From NCBI GenBank assembly GCA_018623995.1, contig JAAZUV010000067.1, forward strand, positions 1 to 7,292: a DNA stretch of 7,292 nt, given 5' to 3'. This document shows, piece after piece, positions 1 to 6,122 of this stretch. Below the pieces are notes generated by a model, which saw only the letters and a program-made list of their open reading frames with translations, was not told the origin of the DNA and ran no database searches. The translations under genes and the position numbers were made by a program. Each line of letters begins with the position of its first letter. Position 1 is the first letter of the stretch. This DNA is from Methanobacteriota archaeon. Its GTDB lineage: Archaea; Thermoplasmatota; Poseidoniia; Poseidoniales; Poseidoniaceae.

Positions 1-431
1 ACCGTTCCAGTGAACGAAAGGAACATTGCAACTTGGGATGCTACGAACCATATCGCTAAGACGGAAAGCCATGGAATGTGCGCGACGAGAAGATACGGAC
101 CACCTGCATATGCAACGCAACCACGTGCCCAATTGAGTGCTGCTCGATCACGTTCTGTCAAGGAGCGGGCTTCTGCAATCACCAATGCAACTGCAATCGG
201 CAAAGCAAGTGCAGTCATGATGGTGAGAACGAGATCTTCGAGCTCAAAGTAATACAACGAATCGTTGAAGAAATACAGTCCAACGAGGACCCAACCAAAC
301 TGAGCAAGTCGTGAAACACCCTCGTTGTGGCGCCTGTGCCATGAAATGGCGAGAAAAACCATCCCAAGTGCACCAGCGATGGTGGCAACCTCCTTGGAAA
401 GGAACATGCCATTCCCAGAACGGGCGCTCAT
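1..431 (-). CDS. artA: Probable archaeosortase A, N-terminal part (partial, runs off left edge)
   Basis: An open frame of 143 codons starts at ATG 431-429 and continues past base 1 without a stop, so only the N-terminal part is present. An in-frame TAA at 449-447 fixes the start near 431. The protein is a polytopic membrane protein, with hydrophobic segments at about residues 15-30, 42-62, 66-87, 103-117 and 119-140. The block at residues 46-120 (GWVLVGLYFF, then a helix ending LVIAEARSL, then LNWARGCVAYAGG) resembles the N-terminal region of PGF-CTERM-type archaeosortase A as I remember it from haloarchaea. Family members are membrane transpeptidase-like enzymes that cut a C-terminal sorting signal and link surface proteins to a lipid. 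The catalytic Cys and Arg residues would lie beyond the window edge, so they cannot be checked here. No ribosome binding site is visible, which suits a leaderless transcript. The alternative is another multi-pass membrane protein with a chance resemblance. Confidence 0.6.
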   Translation of the reverse strand, partial: MSARSGNGMFLSKEVATIAGALGMVFLAISWHRRHNEGVSRLAQFGWVLVGLYFFNDSLYYFELEDLVLTIMTALALPIAVALVIAEARSLTERDRAALNWARGCVAYAGGPYLLVAHIPWLSVLAIWFVASQVAMFLSFTGT

Positions 432-474
432 AGAAACGTTTGCCCATTAAGTCCAACAACTGGGTGGAACTCGA

Positions 475-1095
475 ATGTGCATGGAAGGACCCATTATCGA
501 TGGTTCTGGTTCGGCCTCAGGGCCAATCGCATTTATCGATCGTGATGGTGTTCTCAATTATGGCCGCAATGGCTACGTCAACCACCCGTACGAACTGAAC
601 ATCATTCCAGGAAGTGGTATAGCCATTGCTCGGTTGCGTAACAAAGGCTACGCTATCTGTGTGGTTACCAATCAATCACCGATCATGCGTCAACTGTGGA
701 CGGTTGAACGGTTGCACACCATTCATGAAGAACTTCGCAAGCAACTTCTCGAAGAAGATGAGAATGCCATCATTGACGTGATTATGACGTGTCCACACCG
801 CACAAGAGATCGTTGTGGATGTCGAAAACCGTGGCCAGGTATGTTGGTTCAAGGAAACAATCTGCTGCGCAATGAACGGAAAGTCAACGGAAGGATTGAC
901 TGGTCAGGCCCTAAACCTGATGCATGGCATCGATTGGATGCCATGATTGGTGATCGGAAATCGGACATGGGGGCAGGATGGGCTGTGGGTGCTCGAACGT
1001 TCGAAGTGTCGGATCGATTGGGCTTACCGCAGGTGATTGAGCGAGTGCTCGATGATGACGATGACGGCGATTTCTATGACCCGATGAGGTGGTAA
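475..1095 (+). CDS. HAD-IIIA phosphatase, GmhB / histidinol-phosphatase type
   Basis: This 206-residue protein belongs to the HAD superfamily of Mg-dependent phosphatases. Motif I is FIDRDGVLNY (residues 20-29), with D22 the expected nucleophile and D24 the acid/base. Motif II is TNQS (65-68). Basic residues R117-K118 follow, and motif IV is IGDRKSDM (158-165), with D160 and D164 expected to hold Mg. Residues C106, H108, C114 and C116 form the zinc-loop pattern CxH...CxC followed by RKPxPGM. This loop is typical of heptose-1,7-bisphosphate 7-phosphatase (GmhB) and of the HAD-type histidinol-phosphatase. The sequence does not decide between these substrates. The C-terminus carries an acidic run of five Asp (193-197). 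The ATG at 475 has GGTGG at 463-467 upstream; Met3 (481) is a possible alternative start. Its stop lies one base before the proposed tiaS start, which implies co-transcription. The codon ATA at 619-621 needs the tRNA that TiaS modifies. Confidence 0.88.
   Translation: MCMEGPIIDGSGSASGPIAFIDRDGVLNYGRNGYVNHPYELNIIPGSGIAIARLRNKGYAICVVTNQSPIMRQLWTVERLHTIHEELRKQLLEEDENAIIDVIMTCPHRTRDRCGCRKPWPGMLVQGNNLLRNERKVNGRIDWSGPKPDAWHRLDAMIGDRKSDMGAGWAVGARTFEVSDRLGLPQVIERVLDDDDDGDFYDPMRW
1086..1091 (+). promoter_or_regulatory. Shine-Dalgarno site of tiaS, supporting an ATC start
   Basis: GAGGTG sits at the end of the upstream phosphatase gene, five bases before ATC 1097-1099. The SBDS gene in this window has the same GAGGTG five bases before its ATG. 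From this site to the first ordinary start codon, TTG 1112, there are 20 bases, too far for normal function. Confidence 0.6.
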
Positions 1096-1096
1096 C

Positions 1097-2299
1097 ATCG
1101 GTTGGCTCGGATTGGATGACACAGATTCATTGCATGGTGGTTGCACCACAGAAGTTCTATTCCACCTTATTCAAGCACTGCCAGAACATGTCACTGCTGG
1201 TCAAACCCGATTGGTTCGCTTGTGGCCGTTTGCTCAACGACGGACACGGGGGAATGCTGCAGTTGCTGTTGAATTAAACACAGAAGACGAACAAGGATTA
1301 CTCGTGTTCTTGGAAAACTATTGGAGAAACCATATCCTTCCGCTGAAAGGAATCGTTCAAACGAGCCAACATAATGACCGAGAGCAATATCCCTCTGACC
1401 CCGGAATGGTCTGGTTTTCAGAATCAATCAGCGATTCTAAAATCTATAGAAAGGGACTCAGCGAAGAACTCAATCTTCAACATCTACCAATCCCAACGAA
1501 ATCGTGGGGAGGACATGGTCGAATTGGAGCCACACTTGCAGTTCTCTGGCCTGCCAATGAATCGACATACGAAGCGATTGCCTGGAGAGAACCCTCGACC
1601 AATGGTTTGAGACAGTTGGATAAGCATGCCATTGAACACGTTGACCAGATGGATGGAACGTTCCTCTGTCGAGATGACCGATTGGGCAGCTCTCTTTTGG
1701 CACCGAGGGGAGTTTCTCCAGTTTTGTTTGGTATTCGTGCATGGACGAAGGACGTTGCAATGGAAGCACTACAGATCTTGCTGGACGCACCAAACACAGA
1801 ACCCGTCATCGGCTCGCTTGTCTTTGAGACAAATCAAGCTACGAACGATCATTTGGATCATTCCATTGAGGGTCGTGTTGAGAGAATCGAAGTTCGACGA
1901 GGCGGCCACACCGTCATTCATACTTCCGAGCACCGATTTCTTGCATTCAAGGAATCTGGTCAGATTGCAACGATTAGCCAGCAACTCCATGAAGGAGACG
2001 TCATCGAGTGCAAGGGCCTGTTGGCACCGGATCAATCCATTCATGTTGAATTCATGAGAATTCAAGAACTTGTACCTCATAAACACCGACCAGCATGCCC
2101 AACCTGCGACAAATCCATGACATCGATGGGCAAGCACCAAGGATTGCGATGCAAGAAATGCGGATTCAAGATGGATGATCGTTGGGTTGAAACCCCTCGC
2201 CGACTACCTGTGAATCAATGGATTCAACCTCCAGCGTCTTCCAGAAGGCATCTCGCCAAACCTTTGGTTAACGCCCCAAGTATCCAAAACAATCTTTAG
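1097..2299 (+). CDS. tiaS: tRNA(Ile2) 2-agmatinylcytidine synthetase TiaS
   Basis: TiaS uses ATP to attach agmatine to C34 of the CAU-anticodon tRNA-Ile2, so that it reads AUA instead of AUG. Numbered from ATC 1097, the protein has 400 residues, close to the roughly 420 of known TiaS. The N-terminus has GLDDTDS (5-11) followed by GGCTT (14-18); T17 aligns with the autophosphorylated Thr18 of the Archaeoglobus enzyme as I recall it. An OB-fold-like segment starting near residue 257 contains HEGDVIECKG. The C-terminal zinc ribbon uses C334, C337, C352 and C355, within CPTC and CKKCGF. It is followed by PPASSRRHLAKPL, a hallmark of the family. The frame opens after TGA 1085-1087 and holds no ATG, GTG or TTG before TTG 1112. 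Starting at TTG would remove the first beta strand and leave MDDTDS. The ribosome binding site, family alignment and strand structure all favour ATC 1097. A sequencing error in an ATG is the main alternative; standard callers would report 1112. Confidence 0.95.
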   Translation: MGWLGLDDTDSLHGGCTTEVLFHLIQALPEHVTAGQTRLVRLWPFAQRRTRGNAAVAVELNTEDEQGLLVFLENYWRNHILPLKGIVQTSQHNDREQYPSDPGMVWFSESISDSKIYRKGLSEELNLQHLPIPTKSWGGHGRIGATLAVLWPANESTYEAIAWREPSTNGLRQLDKHAIEHVDQMDGTFLCRDDRLGSSLLAPRGVSPVLFGIRAWTKDVAMEALQILLDAPNTEPVIGSLVFETNQATNDHLDHSIEGRVERIEVRRGGHTVIHTSEHRFLAFKESGQIATISQQLHEGDVIECKGLLAPDQSIHVEFMRIQELVPHKHRPACPTCDKSMTSMGKHQGLRCKKCGFKMDDRWVETPRRLPVNQWIQPPASSRRHLAKPLVNAPSIQNNL

Positions 2300-2320
2300 C
2301 GGCGAGTCCAACATAGTGCC

Positions 2321-2572
2321 ATGTCAGACGAAGCCACGAAGAATGTCACAACTGCAATTCTCATTCTTGCATTCATTGGAATGATGATCTTCGTCGCGAT
2401 GAGGGCTCGAAAAAATCGTGAAAACATGTTAAAGAATCATGCGCCAAAGGTTGCAGGTGAAGACACGTTGGAAGGCGGTGCACGCCATCCGCAACGCTTT
2501 GATGAGCCTGATGAGGAAGCACTCGAAGAAATGGCAAAACTCCTTGGCGAAGATTCAGACGAAGAAGCCTGA
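2321..2572 (+). CDS. Small single-pass membrane protein, unknown function
   Basis: I do not recognise this 83-residue protein. A short polar N-terminus (MSDEATKN) is followed by one hydrophobic segment at about residues 9-27 (TTAILILAFIGMMIFVAM). A basic stretch comes next (RARKNR, 28-33), and then a strongly acidic, soluble tail rich in Glu and Asp (residues 46-83). The positive residues just after the helix predict the tail to lie in the cytoplasm. The gene starts 21 bases after tiaS on the same strand, so it may be in the same transcript, but there is no evident ribosome binding site. Its last 18 bases overlap the 3' end of the convergent RadB-like gene. The coherent domain pattern argues that it is real; function is unknown. 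Confidence 0.75.
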   Translation: MSDEATKNVTTAILILAFIGMMIFVAMRARKNRENMLKNHAPKVAGEDTLEGGARHPQRFDEPDEEALEEMAKLLGEDSDEEA

Positions 2573-3193
2573 TTCTTCGATTCTAAAGCCTTGAACATCA
2601 CCATTGAAATCAAGGTGAACAACGTTCTTTTGATCTGCGTACAAACCACAAATATCGAAGCCCTCTTGTTCAAATTCCGACTTTGAACGAGAACGATAGG
2701 CTTCTTTAGAACCCGTAACATCTGTTCCCGACTTAGAAATAAGAAGAAGCGTTGTCTCAGGTTGGATTCGCTTTGCTAGGTCGATAACTGCAGCAAGAGG
2801 CTCTTTCTCGATACGCCCAGTAGGGTTGCACCAATCGTCCAAGACAACGAGTCCGACTCTTGGCAAGCTGTGTTCCGCTTCGACGATTGCGTCAACACAA
2901 CGATCCATTGCACCAATGAGATTCATGGCATGGAATCGACTCGATTCGACGATATTCAAGGATGCAAATAGTTGGGAGAATCGTGTAGCGTTTGGCATCT
3001 CTGGTGAAGCCCACAAGACCCGACCACCTGATTGAATTTCATTGACAGCACAGTGAAGGCCAAATGTTGTTCCACCACATCCACCCTCGACGGAAAGGTG
3101 GATGCGTTTTCCTGTCAAATCCATCGACCATCGCTGCGCCATGGTTTGTGCAATGAGTCCTATGATTTGACTTCGTTCATGCAAAATGCTCAT
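2555..3193 (-). CDS. RadB-like RecA-fold protein with a degenerate Walker A motif
   Basis: This 212-residue protein has the order of elements of archaeal RadB, a RecA/RadA paralogue. The Walker A position reads VEGGCGGTTF (35-44), glycine-rich but with Thr where the catalytic Lys should be. A strand (RVLWASPE, 58-65) sits where RadB has its VAYVDTE strand. Walker B is VGLVVLDDW (113-121). A further strand is TTLLLISKSG (147-156), and the C-terminal GFRIEESGF (202-210) resembles the FRITERG end of RadB. The lost lysine suggests weak or absent ATP hydrolysis, and perhaps a regulatory or structural role near recombination, but this is inference. The open frame extends upstream to 3505, but that stretch is Trp/Pro-rich with no domain and is antisense to another gene, so I start at ATG 3193. 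A GGAGGT motif (3200-3195) lies only one base from that ATG, so TTG 3184 or even ATT 3187 are alternatives. The gene is divergent from 3218 with 24 bases between. Confidence 0.72.
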   Translation of the reverse strand: MSILHERSQIIGLIAQTMAQRWSMDLTGKRIHLSVEGGCGGTTFGLHCAVNEIQSGGRVLWASPEMPNATRFSQLFASLNIVESSRFHAMNLIGAMDRCVDAIVEAEHSLPRVGLVVLDDWCNPTGRIEKEPLAAVIDLAKRIQPETTLLLISKSGTDVTGSKEAYRSRSKSEFEQEGFDICGLYADQKNVVHLDFNGDVQGFRIEESGFFV

Positions 3194-3217
3194 GACCTCC
3201 CGCTCGATGGTCGGGTT

Positions 3218-3433
3218 ATGTCCGGAGAGGTCCGAAAAGGAGAGCGCATTCCAAGGAGGGATCCACCACCATACGAAGAAGCCGACAGTTTTGGTCAGGC
3301 TGTCTCTCGTGACGGCTTTTTCAAAACAGCCATCAACGATGCGAACCAATACGGTCCAGTTGGCATGATGATCCTCCTCTTCATTGTTGCAACGATCACT
3401 GGAGCAGCCATCAAGTTGCTCGAATCCCTTTGA
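3218..3433 (+). CDS. Small C-terminally anchored membrane protein, unknown function
   Basis: I do not recognise this 71-residue protein. It begins with a basic, Pro-containing cytoplasmic-looking region (MSGEVRKGERIPRRDPPP) and a polar middle (residues 19-45). It ends in one hydrophobic helix at about residues 48-66 (PVGMMILLFIVATITGAA), with only five residues after it, so it looks tail-anchored. The same frame is open upstream to 3032, but that part lies antisense to the conserved RecA-fold region and reads like non-coding sequence. ATG 3218 is therefore the sensible start. It is divergent from the RadB-like gene, with 24 bases between the start codons, so their promoters must overlap each other or the coding sequences. 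No clear ribosome binding site is seen. Confidence 0.7.
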   Translation: MSGEVRKGERIPRRDPPPYEEADSFGQAVSRDGFFKTAINDANQYGPVGMMILLFIVATITGAAIKLLESL

Positions 3434-3498
3434 ACTTGGTGAAATCGGCCTCGTCGGGGGGTCCGTGAGCGATATCTTCAAACCCGATTTGAACAAGT
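3434..3498. repeat. Imperfect long inverted repeat between two membrane-protein genes
   Basis: The arms 3434-3448 and 3484-3498 are inverted copies, with 13 of 15 positions able to pair. The inner 7 bp (AAATCGG with CCGATTT) and the outer 5 bp (ACTTG with CAAGT) are perfect. The loop is 35 bases and contains a run of six G. The repeat fills the gap between the gene ending at 3433 and the gene starting at 3506. It could be an RNA stem, an operator or chance; no T-tract follows, so a standard terminator is not evident. Confidence 0.45.
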
Positions 3499-3505
3499 CT
3501 AGCAC

Positions 3506-3970
3506 ATGAGTGAGGGCTCGGTGAATGTCGAGAGTCGAACCTCATCACAAGACAAGCGTTGGACCATCATGGCCGCACTTCTCGGTACAAATACCGCAAT
3601 TATGTTGTTCCAAGGCATGGAACAAGAAGCAAATCCAACACAAATCCGTGAAGTTGCCTTGACCATCATTGCTGCAACACTGCCGTTCCAAGCGATTTAT
3701 TTCCTGATTTACACGTTCCTTCTCGAAAACAATGGGCAATTAAGTCGTCACATGGTCAAGAAATTGAATACAGCGTCAAATGTCTGTCAATTGTTTGCTT
3801 ACGCATCTCTCGTTGGTGTTTCGATGCTCTGGTACAATCTCTCTATCTTCGTTGGAGTAGCATTCCTTATCTCAACGGCATTTGCGATGGTTTTGGTACG
3901 CTACGCAATGACAACAGATGACGAATCACGCGAAGAGATGAACGCAACTGCCGCTGAGCAAGGTTCATGA
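3506..3970 (+). CDS. Four-helix integral membrane protein, unknown function
   Basis: I do not recognise this 154-residue protein. After a polar N-terminus (residues 1-17) there are four hydrophobic segments at about residues 18-37, 47-73, 90-110 and 112-135. A polar, acidic tail ends in AAEQGS. Basic residues between helices 2 and 3 (RHMVKK) suggest that this loop and both ends are cytoplasmic. There are no conserved polar or charged residues inside the helices that would point to a transporter or enzyme. The gene lies 72 bases after the previous membrane-protein gene and 22 bases before purB, all on the plus strand, so it may be co-transcribed with purB. No ribosome binding site is visible, which suggests a leaderless or weakly led message. 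Confidence 0.8.
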   Translation: MSEGSVNVESRTSSQDKRWTIMAALLGTNTAIMLFQGMEQEANPTQIREVALTIIAATLPFQAIYFLIYTFLLENNGQLSRHMVKKLNTASNVCQLFAYASLVGVSMLWYNLSIFVGVAFLISTAFAMVLVRYAMTTDDESREEMNATAAEQGS

Positions 3971-3992
3971 AGCCTCTTCTTGAGCCTCCATC

Positions 3993-5351
3993 ATGGCCTT
4001 TTGTCCTCTCGATTACCGTTACGGCTGCCAAGATTTCAAACACATTTGGTCGGAATCAGGCCGACACGAACGCCAACTCGAAGTTGAACGTGCGCTCATT
4101 TGGGCACACTGGCAACTCGGCCGCGTGTCGGAAGACGATTACAATGCAGTAGCTGCCATCTCCAATCCCGAATCTGTACGTAAAGAACGGGTCTCGGAGA
4201 TCGAAGCGGAAACCCGTCACGACATTATGGCTTTGACCAAAGCCATGGCAGAGGCTGCTGGCGATGCAGGTTGGTGCATTCACCTCGGTGCAACATCCAA
4301 CGACATTGTTGATACAGCGGTCGCACTGCAACTCCGAGACAGCATCGTACTTCTTCGCGAACAACTCTGCCTTCTCATAGGTGTCTGCGCTGATGTAGCA
4401 GAGCGTGAACGTGACACGGTTATGCTGGGACGAACCCATGGTCAAGCAGCAGTTCCAATCACATTTGGTCTCAAGGCCGCAGTTTGGCTTGATGAAATGC
4501 GTCGTCAATTGATTCGCCTTGATGAAGCAACACCTCGGATTGCTGTGGGTAAATTCCTCGGTGCTGTTGGCACAGGTGCTGCACAAGGCGAAAATGCACG
4601 TGAACTCCAACGGCTTATACTCACACATCTCGGACTTGGTGTTCCTCTTGCGACCACACAGGTTGTTGGTCGAGACCGCTATGTCGAATACGTGTCTTGG
4701 CTCGCAAACATGGCAACTACCTGTGAGAAGATTCTCCAAGAAGTTCGCAACCTACAACGCTCAGAACTGTCGGAGGCCGGTGAAGGATTTGACGTTAAGA
4801 AGCAAGTCGGCTCATCGACAATGGCTCACAAAAAGAACCCAATCAAGTCTGAAAACGCCTCCGGTCTTGCACGAATTGTTCGTTCGTTCATCATACCAAC
4901 CTATGAAAACGCTCTTCTTTGGCACGAGCGTGATCTTGCGAATTCAAGCAGTGAGCGATTTACACTCTCCCACGGCAGCGCTCTCTGCGAGGATGTCATT
5001 GCCAAGACCCGCCAAGTGTTGACCAATATGTGGGTTGACGCTGAGCGCTGCATGGAAAACATCCGAGCACAACGCGGCCTGGTCATGGCTGAAAAAGTGA
5101 TGATCGACCTTGTCGAGCGAGGCATTCCACGGGATGAAGCGCATGAAATTCTCCGAGAAGCCTCCTTTACAGCTGTTGCCAACAAGGAAGAGTTGATTGA
5201 TGTCTGTAGTCGAACACCTGCCATCTCCGCTGCATTCAGTGCTGAAGAATTGGAAGCCATGTTCGAACCAAGCAACCACATCGGTGTTTCCGGAGAGATT
5301 GTTGATGAGGCTGTTGCTCTCGCTCGTGCAGCCATTCAAACAACAGAATGA
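3993..5351 (+). CDS. purB: Adenylosuccinate lyase
   Basis: PurB removes fumarate twice in purine synthesis: from SAICAR, giving AICAR, and from adenylosuccinate, giving AMP. It acts as a cytoplasmic tetramer. The 452-residue length is normal. The N-terminus has CPLDYRYG (residues 4-11), typical of the family. H76 in ETRHDIMA and H149 in GRTHGQAAVP match the two active-site histidines known in Bacillus PurB. GATSNDIVDT (99-108) is the substrate-binding TSxD segment. The fumarase/aspartase superfamily signature GSSTMAHKKNP lies at residues 273-283 on the catalytic serine loop; Ala replaces the more usual Pro there but fits the general pattern. A stop at 3981-3983 limits upstream extension, so ATG 3993 is the start. 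No ribosome binding site is evident. The last 16 bases overlap the convergent dph6 gene. Confidence 0.97.
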   Translation: MAFCPLDYRYGCQDFKHIWSESGRHERQLEVERALIWAHWQLGRVSEDDYNAVAAISNPESVRKERVSEIEAETRHDIMALTKAMAEAAGDAGWCIHLGATSNDIVDTAVALQLRDSIVLLREQLCLLIGVCADVAERERDTVMLGRTHGQAAVPITFGLKAAVWLDEMRRQLIRLDEATPRIAVGKFLGAVGTGAAQGENARELQRLILTHLGLGVPLATTQVVGRDRYVEYVSWLANMATTCEKILQEVRNLQRSELSEAGEGFDVKKQVGSSTMAHKKNPIKSENASGLARIVRSFIIPTYENALLWHERDLANSSSERFTLSHGSALCEDVIAKTRQVLTNMWVDAERCMENIRAQRGLVMAEKVMIDLVERGIPRDEAHEILREASFTAVANKEELIDVCSRTPAISAAFSAEELEAMFEPSNHIGVSGEIVDEAVALARAAIQTTE

Positions 5352-5992
5352 ATGGTGTACACGCCTCGAGAGGCCGTGTGTTGTTCTTCACCTTCGACCT
5401 TAAGTGAGCGTGACCAAATCGGTCCTCCGAGAACAAATGTCTCGTACTCCCCACCTTCTCCATCAACGTTGAATCGATGCTTGTTGGAGAGTTCATGAAG
5501 ATGCATCAGAGACGATTCTGTCAACACATGTCCGAGCCATGAATGGTCCAACCCTTCGCAAGAAACCGAAGTAAGCATAATCTCAAAACCTGCTTTGACC
5601 ATACCTGAAAGGTGTTCGATTGGCGTTTGATGCCAAAGTGGAGAGAACGAATGAATGTTCAATCGTTGGCACATGCATTCGAGTCGTTGCTTTTGGAAAT
5701 CAGAGCGTAAGGCACCGCTTACAACAGCATCGATTTCAAGTTCGGACAAGGCATTCTCCAATGCGTGAATTTCGTCATCAACAGTACCTGACGCTGCGAC
5801 GTTCACCCATGGTATCTCTGCAAGCTTTGCTTGTACCTCAACCCATTGTGTCGATGGGACTTGAAACATATGTGAGTCGCCATCCTGTATCTCGACCGTT
5901 ACGATCGCAACAATGTCCCAACCTCGACACATGGCCCACCACCATGCAGCAGAGGAGTCTTTACCTCCTGAACTGAGCACAGCGATTCGCAT
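5336..5992 (-). CDS. dph6: Diphthine--ammonia ligase (Dph6 family ATP-pyrophosphatase)
   Basis: Dph6 performs the last step of diphthamide synthesis on elongation factor 2, the ATP-dependent amidation of diphthine with ammonium. The 218-residue protein opens with the PP-loop SSGGKDS (residues 7-13), which binds ATP pyrophosphate. A second block, SGALRSDFQKQRLE (92-105) and then SPLW (117-120), matches the family GAI.SDYQ..R.E pattern. The C-terminal hallmark GEGGEYETFV is at 178-187. The length is typical for archaeal Dph6, which lacks the extra C-terminal domains of the eukaryotic enzyme. GGGTG lies a few bases before ATG 5992 on the minus strand. The gene is divergent from psmA across a 140-base control region, and it overlaps the end of purB by 16 bases. 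Confidence 0.93.
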   Translation of the reverse strand: MRIAVLSSGGKDSSAAWWWAMCRGWDIVAIVTVEIQDGDSHMFQVPSTQWVEVQAKLAEIPWVNVAASGTVDDEIHALENALSELEIDAVVSGALRSDFQKQRLECMCQRLNIHSFSPLWHQTPIEHLSGMVKAGFEIMLTSVSCEGLDHSWLGHVLTESSLMHLHELSNKHRFNVDGEGGEYETFVLGGPIWSRSLKVEGEEQHTASRGVYTIHSVV

Positions 5993-6000
5993 GATACACC

Positions 6001-6019
6001 CATGAACATCAAGTTCATG
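6001..6019. repeat. Perfect 7-bp inverted repeat upstream of dph6
   Basis: CATGAAC and GTTCATG are separated by five bases (ATCAA). The repeat sits between the TATA-like element proposed for dph6 and the dph6 start codon, where a repressor would block initiation. It could equally be a coincidence. Confidence 0.4.
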
Positions 6020-6073
6020 AGATTAAGGGAAAACAAGCCAAGTGTTCAAATGGGTCCTTCAGGTGGATAGCAT

Positions 6074-6094
6074 AGGGTGGTCAAGCATCACCCT
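6074..6094. repeat. Inverted repeat just upstream of the psmA TATA-like element
   Basis: AGGGTGGT (6074-6081) and ATCACCCT (6087-6094) pair over 8 positions with one G-T, around a five-base loop. The right arm abuts CATAAA, where the TFB recognition element or a regulator site would lie. Confidence 0.4.
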
Positions 6095-6122
6095 CATAAA
6101 GCGTCGTGGACGAGAAGGAATT

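Noticed and set aside
10..314. Two plus-strand reading frames of about 80 codons
   Set aside because: They lie antisense to the hydrophobic archaeosortase-like frame, have no recognisable domain and an odd Arg/Ser/Cys-rich composition.
215..459. Other minus-strand reading frames over the archaeosortase-like gene
   Set aside because: They occupy different frames, are rich in Trp, Cys and Arg, and end inside the gene; the frame from 431 gives coherent membrane helices.
1089..1277. GTG-started 62-codon frame over the start of tiaS
   Set aside because: It is out of frame with the conserved DDTDS and GGCTT motifs of tiaS and shows no domain, so it is a shadow. It does not explain the missing start codon.
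3032..3217. N-terminal extension of the 71-residue membrane protein
   Set aside because: This segment is antisense to the Walker A region of the RadB-like gene and reads as low-order, Cys/Ser/Thr-rich sequence; ATG 3218 begins the coherent protein.
3449..3483. G-rich loop of the intergenic inverted repeat as a possible tRNA or structured RNA
   Set aside because: It is far too short for a tRNA, has no CCA end or T-loop consensus, and no known riboswitch pattern is visible.
3194..3505. N-terminal extension of the RadB-like gene to 3505
   Set aside because: The extra residues have no recognisable structure, are antisense to the tail-anchored gene, and precede a start that suits the RecA fold.
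3967..4152. 61-codon frame starting at an ATGA overlap with the four-helix protein gene
   Set aside because: It overlaps the conserved N-terminus of purB in another frame and has no domain; the ATGA is incidental.
4056..4739. 227-codon minus-strand frame within purB
   Set aside because: Although long, it is fully antisense to conserved PurB sequence, Cys-rich and without any recognisable motif; such antisense frames arise from codon bias.
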